This document shows, in pieces, positions 43,524 to 51,462 of a stretch of DNA of 64,000 nt. Below the pieces are notes generated by a model. It was not told the origin of the DNA and searched no databases. It was given only the letters and a program-made list of their open reading frames with translations. The position numbers and the translations under genes are program-made. Where the stretch lies: assembly GCF_900100435.1 (NCBI RefSeq), contig NZ_FNEX01000014.1, positions 153,292 through 217,291 on the forward strand. The letters run 5' to 3'. The stretch is from Pedobacter sp. ok626. Its GTDB lineage: Bacteria; Bacteroidota; Bacteroidia; Sphingobacteriales; Sphingobacteriaceae. Position 1 is the stretch's first letter. Every line of letters starts with the position of its first letter.

Positions 43524-45521
43524 ATGAACATTAGAAGTATAAATAGAGTTTTGTATATAAGTTTCCTGACTGTTATCGTCTTAATTAATAAGCCAATACA
43601 TTTAATTGCACAGGTTAAAGGTGCAGATCTTCGGCACCTGAAATATAACAATCCTGGCTTAACTGTCGATTTGGGTGTGGGATTATGGGCATGGCCAATT
43701 CCGATTGATTATGACGGCGATGGTGACATGGACTTGCTGGTTTCCAGTCAGGGGAAACCATTTAATGGTGTTTATTTGTTTGAAAATACTAGCGGTGATC
43801 AAAACCCTGTGTTTGCAAAGCCTGTATTGCTGTCCAAATCAATAAAAGATATCCAGGTTTCCTATGTAGATGGAAAACCACGTTATACGGTTCCAGGAGC
43901 AGAGCTAATCAACTTTACTAAAACTTTTGCTAAGCAAAAGAAAAAGCTGTTCCCTGCAGACTCTATCATGAAGGATATCAAAGGGAGAAACCGATTTAAC
44001 CAATGGAAGTTAGTGGATTATGACCATGATGGGGATGTTGATATTGTAGTAGGGGTGGATGATTGGATTGATTATGGTTGGGATAATGCTTATGATAAAA
44101 AAGGAAATTGGACAAACGGACCACTTCATGGTTATGTTTATCTCATTGAAAACCAAAATGGAACGTATGTAAATAAAGGCCGGATGAAGGCCGGTGGGAA
44201 GGTATTGGACGTATTCGGAGCACCAACGCCTAATTTTGCCGACTTTGATGGTGATGGAGACCTTGACCTGATCTGCGGAGAATTTTTAGATAAATTGACC
44301 TATTTTGAAAATATCGGCACAAAGCTAAAGCCTGAGTATGCAGCGGGAAGATATTTGGCTAATGATGCTGGGGTAATTAAAATGGATCTGGAAATGATCA
44401 TTCCTGTTTCAGTAGACTGGAATAAAGATGGTCATACAGATTTGGTTGTTGGAGATGAAGATGGTCGTGTAGCCTTTATTGAAAATACAGGAAAGGTAAA
44501 GAATGGTATGCCTCAGTTTAAGTCGCCAGTATATTTTAAGCAAGAAGCGGATAATGTAAAATTTGGCGCGCTGGTAACCCCATTCGGTATAGACTGGGAT
44601 GGTGATGGCGATGAGGACATCATTTGTGGTAATTCAGCAGGTCATATTGCTTTTATAGAAAACCTTGGAATTTATAATGGAATGCCGCGCTGGGCAGCAC
44701 CTAAATTGCTGCAAAGTAATGGAAAAGAGATCCGCATACAAGCAGGAAATAATGCCTCTATACAAGGTCCTGCGGAAGCCAAGTGGGGTTATACCACACT
44801 ATCTGTTGCGGATTGGGATGGAGATGGACTTAAAGATCTTATCGTAAATTCTATATGGGGTAAAGTAATTTGGTATAAGAATATTGGAACTAAAACAGCA
44901 CCTAAACTTGCGAAAGAACAGCAGGTTAATGTTGATTGGGGGAATTCGATCATTCCCAAGCCATCATGGAACTGGTGGAATCCTCAACCTAAAGAATTGG
45001 TTACACAATGGCGTACAACTCCTTATGCCATAGACTGGAATAAAGATGGATTGACGGATTTGATTATGTTGGATACAGGTGGTTATCTGTCCTATTATGA
45101 ACGCTTTAAGAAGGGTAATGAGCTGTTGTTAAAACAGCCTAAAAGAATATTTCAGGCAACCGATTTTGCTGGATACGAAGGTAATCACAAAGTAACGGAT
45201 AGCTTGGCGGGCCCATTGAGACTCAATACTTTGAAATTTGGTGCAAGTGGGCGTCGGAAATTCGCTATCGCAGATTGGGACCTTGATGGAAAACCTGATA
45301 TTTTGGTCAACAGTGTCAATGTGGGCCTGATGAAAAATATGGGAACGAAAAATGGCCTGGTACAGCTTAAAAATGAAGGACTCCTTGCTGAATTAGTACT
45401 AGCTGGTCATGACACTAGTCCAACTACGGTGGACTGGAACAAAGACGGTATTCCTGATCTTTTAGTCGGCGCAGAAGACGGGCACCTTTATTATTTACCT
45501 AACCCTGTAAAAAAAAAGTAA
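43524..45521 (+). CDS. secreted FG-GAP/VCBS-repeat beta-propeller protein
   Basis: 665 residues with a signal peptide (ending LIAQ). Nine repeats carry calcium-loop motifs such as DYDGDGDMDLL, DYDHDGDVDIV, DFDGDGDLDL, DWDGDGDEDII, DWNKDGLTDLI and DWDLDGKPDIL, the pattern of integrin-like FG-GAP propellers. No catalytic domain. It probably binds carbohydrate or proteins in the envelope. The operon element and TAATG coupling to the next gene place it in the sugar-acid regulon; exact role unknown. Confidence 0.85.
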   Translation: MNIRSINRVLYISFLTVIVLINKPIHLIAQVKGADLRHLKYNNPGLTVDLGVGLWAWPIPIDYDGDGDMDLLVSSQGKPFNGVYLFENTSGDQNPVFAKPVLLSKSIKDIQVSYVDGKPRYTVPGAELINFTKTFAKQKKKLFPADSIMKDIKGRNRFNQWKLVDYDHDGDVDIVVGVDDWIDYGWDNAYDKKGNWTNGPLHGYVYLIENQNGTYVNKGRMKAGGKVLDVFGAPTPNFADFDGDGDLDLICGEFLDKLTYFENIGTKLKPEYAAGRYLANDAGVIKMDLEMIIPVSVDWNKDGHTDLVVGDEDGRVAFIENTGKVKNGMPQFKSPVYFKQEADNVKFGALVTPFGIDWDGDGDEDIICGNSAGHIAFIENLGIYNGMPRWAAPKLLQSNGKEIRIQAGNNASIQGPAEAKWGYTTLSVADWDGDGLKDLIVNSIWGKVIWYKNIGTKTAPKLAKEQQVNVDWGNSIIPKPSWNWWNPQPKELVTQWRTTPYAIDWNKDGLTDLIMLDTGGYLSYYERFKKGNELLLKQPKRIFQATDFAGYEGNHKVTDSLAGPLRLNTLKFGASGRRKFAIADWDLDGKPDILVNSVNVGLMKNMGTKNGLVQLKNEGLLAELVLAGHDTSPTTVDWNKDGIPDLLVGAEDGHLYYLPNPVKKK

Positions 45522-46810
45522 TGCGGGAGAAACAATTAACGACTGATCCGAAGGGTCATTTCTTAAATACCAATCAATGTTTTTCAGCAGATGGGAAATG
45601 GCTGGTTTACGATACCCGAAATGACGATAGTAAAATAGGTAGTACTGGTAGTATTGAGATGGTAAATGTAGTTACAGGAGAAATGAAGCAACTTTACCAC
45701 ACAAAAAATCAAACTGAATATGGCCCGGGCCTTGGGGCGGTTTCCTTTTCACCAGCTGTTAACCGTGTGATTTTTATCCATGGAATAAGAAATGCTAATG
45801 AGAAAAATCCATATGGGTTTACCCGTAGAACAGGCGTAGCAATTGATGTCAATAATCCTGAGGTACCCATTTTTATGGATGCAAGGGATATCATAGCACC
45901 ATATACATCAGGTGCATTACGTGGCGGAACTCATGCGCATTCATGGAGTGGAGACGGGCAAAGATTGAGTTTTACCTACAATGATGAGGTGATCGCGCAA
46001 TTGAGTAAAACTAATCCTGATGTTCAGGACCTCAGAACTGTGGGCGTTATGTTCCCTGGAAAGGTAAAGGTCACTGATGACGCAAATGGCGAAAACAACA
46101 GCGGTGAGATGTCTTCTGTAGTGGTTACAAAGGTTATAGAAAATCCAATTGCAGGTAGTGATGATATCGATAAGGCTTTTGATGAATGCTGGATTGGGAA
46201 AAAAGGTTATCAGAAAGCCGATGGAAACTGGCAGGGAAGAGCAATTGCCTTTCAGGGAAATGTGAAGGACGAGACCGGTCAGACTAAAACAGAGATCTTT
46301 GTGGTTGATTTGCCGGCGGATTTAACTGAAGCTAATCCTGGTGAAGCCCTTGCCGGAACCGCTAACCGTAGACCAGATGTGCCGAGGGGTGTAAAACAAA
46401 GAAGGATTACGTTTACGAGAAAAGGTGTCCAAGGTCCACGTCATTGGCTCAGATCTAGTCCTGACGGTACACATATTGCTTTTTTATCAAAAGACCCTTC
46501 TGGCTTTATAAATGCCTTTGTAGTTTCGCCTAATGGCGGACGGGTAAAGCAGGTTAGTTTTCATTTGTTTGATATTCAAAGTGGACTGAATTTTAGTCCC
46601 GATGATCAATACATTAGTTATGTTGCGCAAAATGCCATTTATATTACGGAGCTGTCTACCGGGGAATCCAAACAATTAACCGAAAACTCAAGTGACGATA
46701 GCCGACCTGTGAGTGCTGTAATATGGAGCCCGGATGGCAAGACCATGACTTATAACCGCTATGTAAAAGATGCTGGAGGCAATTACCTGCAGATTTTTTT
46801 ACTTCAATAA
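45521..46810 (+). CDS. DUF3748 (YidR-like) TolB-type beta-propeller protein
   Basis: 429 residues, no signal peptide seen. PD40/TolB-like repeats (FSADGKWLVYDTRNDDS, RSSPDGTHIAFLSKD, WSPDGKTMTYNR) and the DUF3748 features GGTHAHSWSGDGQRLSF and DECWIGKKGYQ. Its ATG overlaps the FG-GAP stop (TAATG). In E. coli YidR lies beside sugar-related genes; function is unknown. A lactonase or sugar-binding role is possible since the regulon has no lactonase. Confidence 0.8.
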   Translation: MREKQLTTDPKGHFLNTNQCFSADGKWLVYDTRNDDSKIGSTGSIEMVNVVTGEMKQLYHTKNQTEYGPGLGAVSFSPAVNRVIFIHGIRNANEKNPYGFTRRTGVAIDVNNPEVPIFMDARDIIAPYTSGALRGGTHAHSWSGDGQRLSFTYNDEVIAQLSKTNPDVQDLRTVGVMFPGKVKVTDDANGENNSGEMSSVVVTKVIENPIAGSDDIDKAFDECWIGKKGYQKADGNWQGRAIAFQGNVKDETGQTKTEIFVVDLPADLTEANPGEALAGTANRRPDVPRGVKQRRITFTRKGVQGPRHWLRSSPDGTHIAFLSKDPSGFINAFVVSPNGGRVKQVSFHLFDIQSGLNFSPDDQYISYVAQNAIYITELSTGESKQLTENSSDDSRPVSAVIWSPDGKTMTYNRYVKDAGGNYLQIFLLQ

Positions 46811-46841
46811 AGCATACAATAGTGGATCTTTCGATCTACTT

Positions 46842-47024
46842 TCGATCCCTCTATTGAAATTTACAGACGCTGATGGCTTACACTTTAATGAAAAAGAAAG
46901 TGTCAATTTTGAAGTTGCCGGTAATGATAAGGTATTTTATCCTGCAAAAGCCCAGCTTACAAAGGATGGCAAACATAACTTGCCAGCCTCATCATTTAGA
47001 ACGGATAGCTGGGAGCTGAAATAA
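46842..47024 (+). pseudogene. C-terminal remnant of a sialate O-acetylesterase-like gene
   Basis: Between the DUF3748 stop and the next gene, a different frame reads KFTDADGLHFNEKE, then VNFEVAGNDKVFYPAKAQL, and after a short bridge LPASSFRTDSW. These match the strand order at the C-terminus of sialate O-acetylesterases (FEIAGADxxFYPAKA ... GLPASPFRTD), but about 25 residues expected between are missing, and there is no 5' half. It is a decayed gene fragment, probably left by recombination beside the regulon. Confidence 0.6.
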
Positions 47025-47075
47025 GTTCTTTAACTTTGTGCTTTTAATTAGCTATTCATCATACAAGCACATATA

Positions 47076-47852
47076 ATGTCTGACCCAGTATATGAGAATT
47101 CAGCCTTCTGTCCCTTCAGCGATTCCTTAGAAATCGAAGCATTGGCAGTTGGACTTAACTTTTCTTTAACTGAGGAGCAGCATCCACTTTGTCTGCTTGC
47201 TGCAAATGAACTACAGCTTCATTTGCAGCAACAACAAGAATGGTCGCATAATTTCGGTTTGTCTTCCGATGCAGAGGGGATGGTTATTGGAAAAATGTTT
47301 GGAGTACTTGTCGTTCGGACAAAAGAAGGTGTATTAGGCTATCTGGCTGCATTTTCTGGGAAATTAGCAGGTAAAAATCATCATGATAAGTTTGTGCCAC
47401 CAATTTTTGACGGGCTTACAGAAGGAGGATTCCTAAATATAGGTATGGAAAAACTTACCCAAATGAATAAGGAAATTAGTCATTTGGAATCCTTCAAAGA
47501 TCGAGTCTATACCTCGGAGATTGAACGCTTAAAAACATCCAGAAAAAACTATTCTAACGCTTTACAGTATAGAATTTTCGAACAATATCATTTTTTGAAC
47601 AAAGCAGGCGAATCAAAAAGTCTCCTTGAAGCTTTTGAGCATACCGCTGCTCAGAAACCACCAGCAGGAGCAGGGGAGTGCGCTGCACCTAAATTGCTGC
47701 AATACGCATTTCGTTACGAAATGAAGCCATTGGCACTGGCAGAATTCTGGTGGGGTCTGTCGCCCAAATCCAGCTATTGGAAACACGGCCATTTTTATCC
47801 ACCATGTCGCGAAAAATGTGAACCCATTCTAGCGCACATGCTTACTGGTTAA
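47076..47852 (+). CDS. RluA-type N-terminal domain protein lacking the pseudouridine synthase domain
   Basis: 258 residues. The beginning (KMFGVLVV, GYLAAFSGKLAGKN, KFVPPIFDGL), the FLNKAGESKSLLEAFEHTA block and the ending AAPKLLQYAFRYEMKPLALA, EFWWGLSPKS, HGHFYPPCREKCEPILAHML match the N-terminal region of large RluA-type synthases. In those proteins the catalytic domain follows directly after HML(K/T)G. Here a stop follows HMLTG, so the synthase domain (with its Asp) is missing. It is probably a truncated gene or a stand-alone domain. Confidence 0.7.
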   Translation: MSDPVYENSAFCPFSDSLEIEALAVGLNFSLTEEQHPLCLLAANELQLHLQQQQEWSHNFGLSSDAEGMVIGKMFGVLVVRTKEGVLGYLAAFSGKLAGKNHHDKFVPPIFDGLTEGGFLNIGMEKLTQMNKEISHLESFKDRVYTSEIERLKTSRKNYSNALQYRIFEQYHFLNKAGESKSLLEAFEHTAAQKPPAGAGECAAPKLLQYAFRYEMKPLALAEFWWGLSPKSSYWKHGHFYPPCREKCEPILAHMLTG

Positions 47853-47876
47853 TATACCTCGTATACGATAAGACGG

Positions 47877-49250
47877 TTATTTAATATACACCGTTTTGAT
47901 ATTCACAAATTCATGGATTCCAAATGATCCGAGTTCTCTACCATATCCAGATTGGTTGATGCCCCCGAAAGGTAATCGAGGGTCGGATTTGACTAGCGAA
48001 TTCACAAAGCATGATCCTGCCTGTAATTTTGTTCTGGCAATTTCTTCTCCAACTGAGCCATCCTTAGTAAACACTGCAGCACCTAATCCAAATTGTGTAT
48101 CATTCGCTAAGGCGATGGCATCTTCCGTGTCCTGAGCCGTTAAAATAGCCGCTACGGGACCAAACATTTCCTCGCTATAAGCCGGCATTCCCTTTTTTAT
48201 TCCGGTTAATATAGTTGGTTGATAAAAAGCGTGATTGCCTTTAAACAGGGGTACCTGTCCACCTAGTATGCATTTAGCACCCATTTCTATGTTCTTTAAT
48301 ACCTGCTGATGAAGTTCGTCGCGTAAGTCTGCTCTGGCCATGGGCCCCAGATCATTTTCCGTATCCATCGGGTCGCCCAATTTTCTTTGCTTCATCTTTT
48401 CCATAAACAGCCGGGTAAAGTCCTTTTCTATTTCCTTTACCAGGATAAACCTTTTTGCAGAAATACAGCTCTGTCCATTGTTAATCAATCTGCTGTTCGC
48501 ACAAATGGTTGCGGCCTCTTCCAGATCAGCATCAGCTAAAACAATATAAGCGTCGCTGCCACCAAGTTCCAATACGGTCTTTTTCAAAACTGAAGCCGCC
48601 TGCGCGGCAACTTTCATCCCCGCCTCAGTACTGCCAGTAAGCGTAACTGCTTTTATATTAGGATGGGAAATGACTTGACTTACAGCGTTACTACCAATCA
48701 TTAATGTTTGAAACACATGATTAGGGAAGCCCGCATCCTTTACCAATTTTTCAATCGCTAAGGCACAACCAGGAACATTAGAGGCATGTTTTAGCAATCC
48801 ACAATTGCCAGCCATCAAAGCAGGGGCAAGGAACCTGAAAACCTGCCAGAAGGGGAAGTTCCAGGGCATAATAGCCAATACAACACCAATAGGCTGAAAG
48901 CTAACGTAGCTTTTTGAAGCCTCTGTAGCAATTAGCTGATCTTTAAGAAAGTTGGCCCCATGTTCCGCATAATACTTGCAAACACCAGCGCATTTGTCAA
49001 TTTCGGCAGCCCCATCTTTTACAGGTTTACCCATTTCCATGGCCATCAGATTGGCAAGGTTGGCTCTTTCTTTATACAGTTGATCGGCAAGCTCATTTAA
49101 GCAGGCCAATCGTTCCTGAAAACTGGTTTCGCGCCATTTCAACCAGGCACTATGCGTTTGTTCAATTTTATGAATAACCACACTGTCAGCGTCCTCTTTA
49201 TAGGATTTGATAACCGCTCCGTTGGTTGGGTTGATAGATTGTATACTCAT
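47877..49250 (-). CDS. succinate-semialdehyde-type aldehyde dehydrogenase
   Basis: 457 residues of the ALDH family. PWNFPFWQVFRFLAPALMAGN, TGSTEAGMKVA, LELGGSDAYIV (catalytic Glu) and NNGQSCISAKRF (nucleophile Cys) are present. The sequence is like NAD(P)+-dependent succinate-semialdehyde dehydrogenases of the short type (GabD/Sad). It oxidises semialdehydes; substrate here is inferred. Convergent with the RluA-like gene and same strand as the sigma factor gene upstream. Confidence 0.85.
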   Translation of the reverse strand: MSIQSINPTNGAVIKSYKEDADSVVIHKIEQTHSAWLKWRETSFQERLACLNELADQLYKERANLANLMAMEMGKPVKDGAAEIDKCAGVCKYYAEHGANFLKDQLIATEASKSYVSFQPIGVVLAIMPWNFPFWQVFRFLAPALMAGNCGLLKHASNVPGCALAIEKLVKDAGFPNHVFQTLMIGSNAVSQVISHPNIKAVTLTGSTEAGMKVAAQAASVLKKTVLELGGSDAYIVLADADLEEAATICANSRLINNGQSCISAKRFILVKEIEKDFTRLFMEKMKQRKLGDPMDTENDLGPMARADLRDELHQQVLKNIEMGAKCILGGQVPLFKGNHAFYQPTILTGIKKGMPAYSEEMFGPVAAILTAQDTEDAIALANDTQFGLGAAVFTKDGSVGEEIARTKLQAGSCFVNSLVKSDPRLPFGGINQSGYGRELGSFGIHEFVNIKTVYIK

Positions 49251-49268
49251 GGTATGCTATTAAATTAA

Positions 49269-49871
49269 TTAGCTGCGGCCTAAAATGGCTGCTACTATTA
49301 GGATAACACCAATTTCCTGATTTTTGTGTAAATATTCTTTAATAAAACGCATAGCGTTTACCATATGACTGTTTACTGTGGCTACGGTAATTCCCAAGGC
49401 TTCGGCAGCTTCCTGATAAGATTTACCTTCAATCTTGCAAAGTTTAAATACATTACGGCGTTGATCAGAAAGCTTGTCAATGGCTTCCTCAATAATCCCC
49501 CAGGTTTCTTTACCTATCAGGTTTTCTTCAGTGTGCAGGTAATAATCTACAGCATTGATCAGCAGACGGTCATGTAAGCGCTTATCCTTAGAAACCTTAC
49601 GGAAATAGTCAAAAACAAGATTATTGGCTATCGTATATAAAAAAGCGGTAAATGACTGCTCCAGTTTAATATCCTGTCTTTTCTCCCATACCTTCAAGAA
49701 TAAATCCTGTAACAGCTCATCAGCAATGGATTCATCTTTCACAATTCCATTGATTTTTTTGTAGAGCGCTTTACTGTAAGCAAGATATATTGTATTAAAT
49801 GCAGACTCGTAGCCCTGCTTTAACTGCAATAGCAAATGCTGTAACGCTCCCTCTTCTACAAAAACTTTCAA
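49269..49871 (-). CDS. ECF sigma-70 factor
   Basis: 200 residues. Region 2 (LYKKINGIVKDESIADELLQDLFLKVW) and region 4 HTH (CKIEGKSYQEAAEALGITVATVNSHM) are clear, with the usual length for FecR-linked sigma factors. The C-terminus has a hydrophobic stretch (IGVILIVAAILG). It is divergent from fecR across 210 bp, rather than upstream in the same direction as is common. The likely partner anti-sigma is the product of 50082. Confidence 0.9.
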   Translation of the reverse strand: MKVFVEEGALQHLLLQLKQGYESAFNTIYLAYSKALYKKINGIVKDESIADELLQDLFLKVWEKRQDIKLEQSFTAFLYTIANNLVFDYFRKVSKDKRLHDRLLINAVDYYLHTEENLIGKETWGIIEEAIDKLSDQRRNVFKLCKIEGKSYQEAAEALGITVATVNSHMVNAMRFIKEYLHKNQEIGVILIVAAILGRS

Positions 49872-50081
49872 TGGTAATGGTTGGATTGGTTATTTTTCAA
49901 TGATATACAATATTTTTTAGTATTCAATATGTTTTATGAAAGCTACAACGTAGCTGAAATTATTGTGTTGATTGTGAGCTTGTTATTAAATAATTGTAAA
50001 TAATTAAATAAAGGCATCAATGTATTTCCCTTTAGGTCCGTATTGGTTTAATATAGGGCCCGTACTCAAAGCTATGTAAAT

Positions 50082-51284
50082 ATGATGGATGATTTAAGTA
50101 AACTTTTTAGCAAATATATAAACGATGGCTGTACCGTAGCGGAAATTAAATTGTTGATGCAGCATTTTACGGAAGTAGAGAGTGAAACCGAGCTAAGAGA
50201 AGCGATAACGGCAGAATTGGAAAAAGATACCAAAGAAGCTGCAGATGAAGCCGAGCTTGATAACCATATGTTACGTATCTATGATCAGTTAAAACCTAAT
50301 TTAAATGCTAGAAGCCAGCAAGATAATATATTACGTCCGATTAGGAATTACTTTAAATATAGTGTTGCCGCGGCCATTTTTGTTGTTTTCTCAGTGGTAC
50401 TTTACTTTTACATCAATGATAATAGACAAGCAAAACAAGGCGACTTAACCGCTCAACATCAAGGTAACGATGTTAATCCAGGAGGAAACAAAGCCATACT
50501 AACGCTTGCCGATGGCTCTAAAATTTCCTTAACCGATGCTGGAAATGGAGAACTGGCTAAACAGGCTGGAATTGTTGTCACTAAGACAAAAGACGGACAA
50601 TTGGTTTATGAAATTAGCAAAGGAAATGCGGCCGCTACTGAAGTCCTGTACAATACCATTAACACTCCGGCAGGGGGGCAATATCAGATCAATCTACCTG
50701 ATGGAACTACAGTTTGGCTAAATGCACTATCTTCTTTAAGGTATCCAACAGTTTTTAATGCTGCCAGGCGTAAGGTTGTGTTAACTGGTGAGGCTTATTT
50801 TGAGGTAGCTAAAAATCCCAATCAACCGTTTGTGGTAACTACAAACGGAGCTGGAAAAGCACAAGATGTAACTGTACTGGGAACACATTTTAATATCAAT
50901 AGTTATCAAAATGAAGATGCTACTAAAACAACTTTGTTGGAAGGATCTGTAAAAGTAGCTGCCTCAGCTCAAGATGTTACGATTAAGCCGGGACAACAAG
51001 CCATTTTAAATAATACGCTGAAGGTGATGAATGTTGATGTTACGCAAGCCATCGACTGGAAGAATGGCAATTTTTACTTTAACGATGAAAATATTGAAAG
51101 TATTATGCGCAAACTGGCCCGTTGGTATGATATCGACGTTATTTATAAAGGCCAAATACCAAGTATAGATTTTGGTGGCGAAATCTCAAGGACCAAAAAA
51201 CTATCAGAAGTGCTAAAAGTATTAGAAACAACCAGAACAATTCATTTTAAGATCGAAGGAAGGAGGGTTACTGTTATGCCATAA
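50082..51284 (+). CDS. FecR-family anti-sigma factor
   Basis: 400 residues: cytosolic N-terminal part, single TM near residue 93-113 (YSVAAAIFVVFSVVLYFYI) and periplasmic FecR domain (INLPDGTTVWLNALSSLRYP, VVLTGEAYFEVAKNP) followed by the DUF4974-like C-terminal part (VDVTQAIDWKNGNFYF). It relays a signal from the SusC-like receptor to the sigma factor at 49269. Confidence 0.92.
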   Translation: MMDDLSKLFSKYINDGCTVAEIKLLMQHFTEVESETELREAITAELEKDTKEAADEAELDNHMLRIYDQLKPNLNARSQQDNILRPIRNYFKYSVAAAIFVVFSVVLYFYINDNRQAKQGDLTAQHQGNDVNPGGNKAILTLADGSKISLTDAGNGELAKQAGIVVTKTKDGQLVYEISKGNAAATEVLYNTINTPAGGQYQINLPDGTTVWLNALSSLRYPTVFNAARRKVVLTGEAYFEVAKNPNQPFVVTTNGAGKAQDVTVLGTHFNINSYQNEDATKTTLLEGSVKVAASAQDVTIKPGQQAILNNTLKVMNVDVTQAIDWKNGNFYFNDENIESIMRKLARWYDIDVIYKGQIPSIDFGGEISRTKKLSEVLKVLETTRTIHFKIEGRRVTVMP

Positions 51285-51335
51285 CTCTACAGTTTATGTA
51301 GGTATTGAACCTATCAGTAATTCAGTATAAAAAAA

Positions 51336-51361
51336 CCAGGAGTGCTTGGACCCACCCCTGG
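51336..51361 (+). other. hairpin between the fecR and susC-like genes
   Basis: CCAGG-a-GTG (51336-51344) pairs with CAC-c-CCTGG (51353-51361) with one internal mismatch. No T-run follows. It may dampen read-through or act as a leader element. The 178-bp gap also has CCCCT...AGGGG near 51428-51447. Confidence 0.35.
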
Positions 51362-51462
51362 CTATAAAGGCTGATTTATTCAATAACAATGTTTCGCACA
51401 CGATAATTAACTAAAACCAAACCTAAACCCCTAATCTTAATCAGGGGCTAAAATTCAAATGT

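Noticed and set aside
33027..46810. trans-4-hydroxyproline catabolic cluster (DHDPS-type plus semialdehyde dehydrogenase)
   Set aside because: No proline racemase or D-hydroxyproline oxidase is present, while a UxaA dehydratase, FAH protein, isomerase and kinase are.
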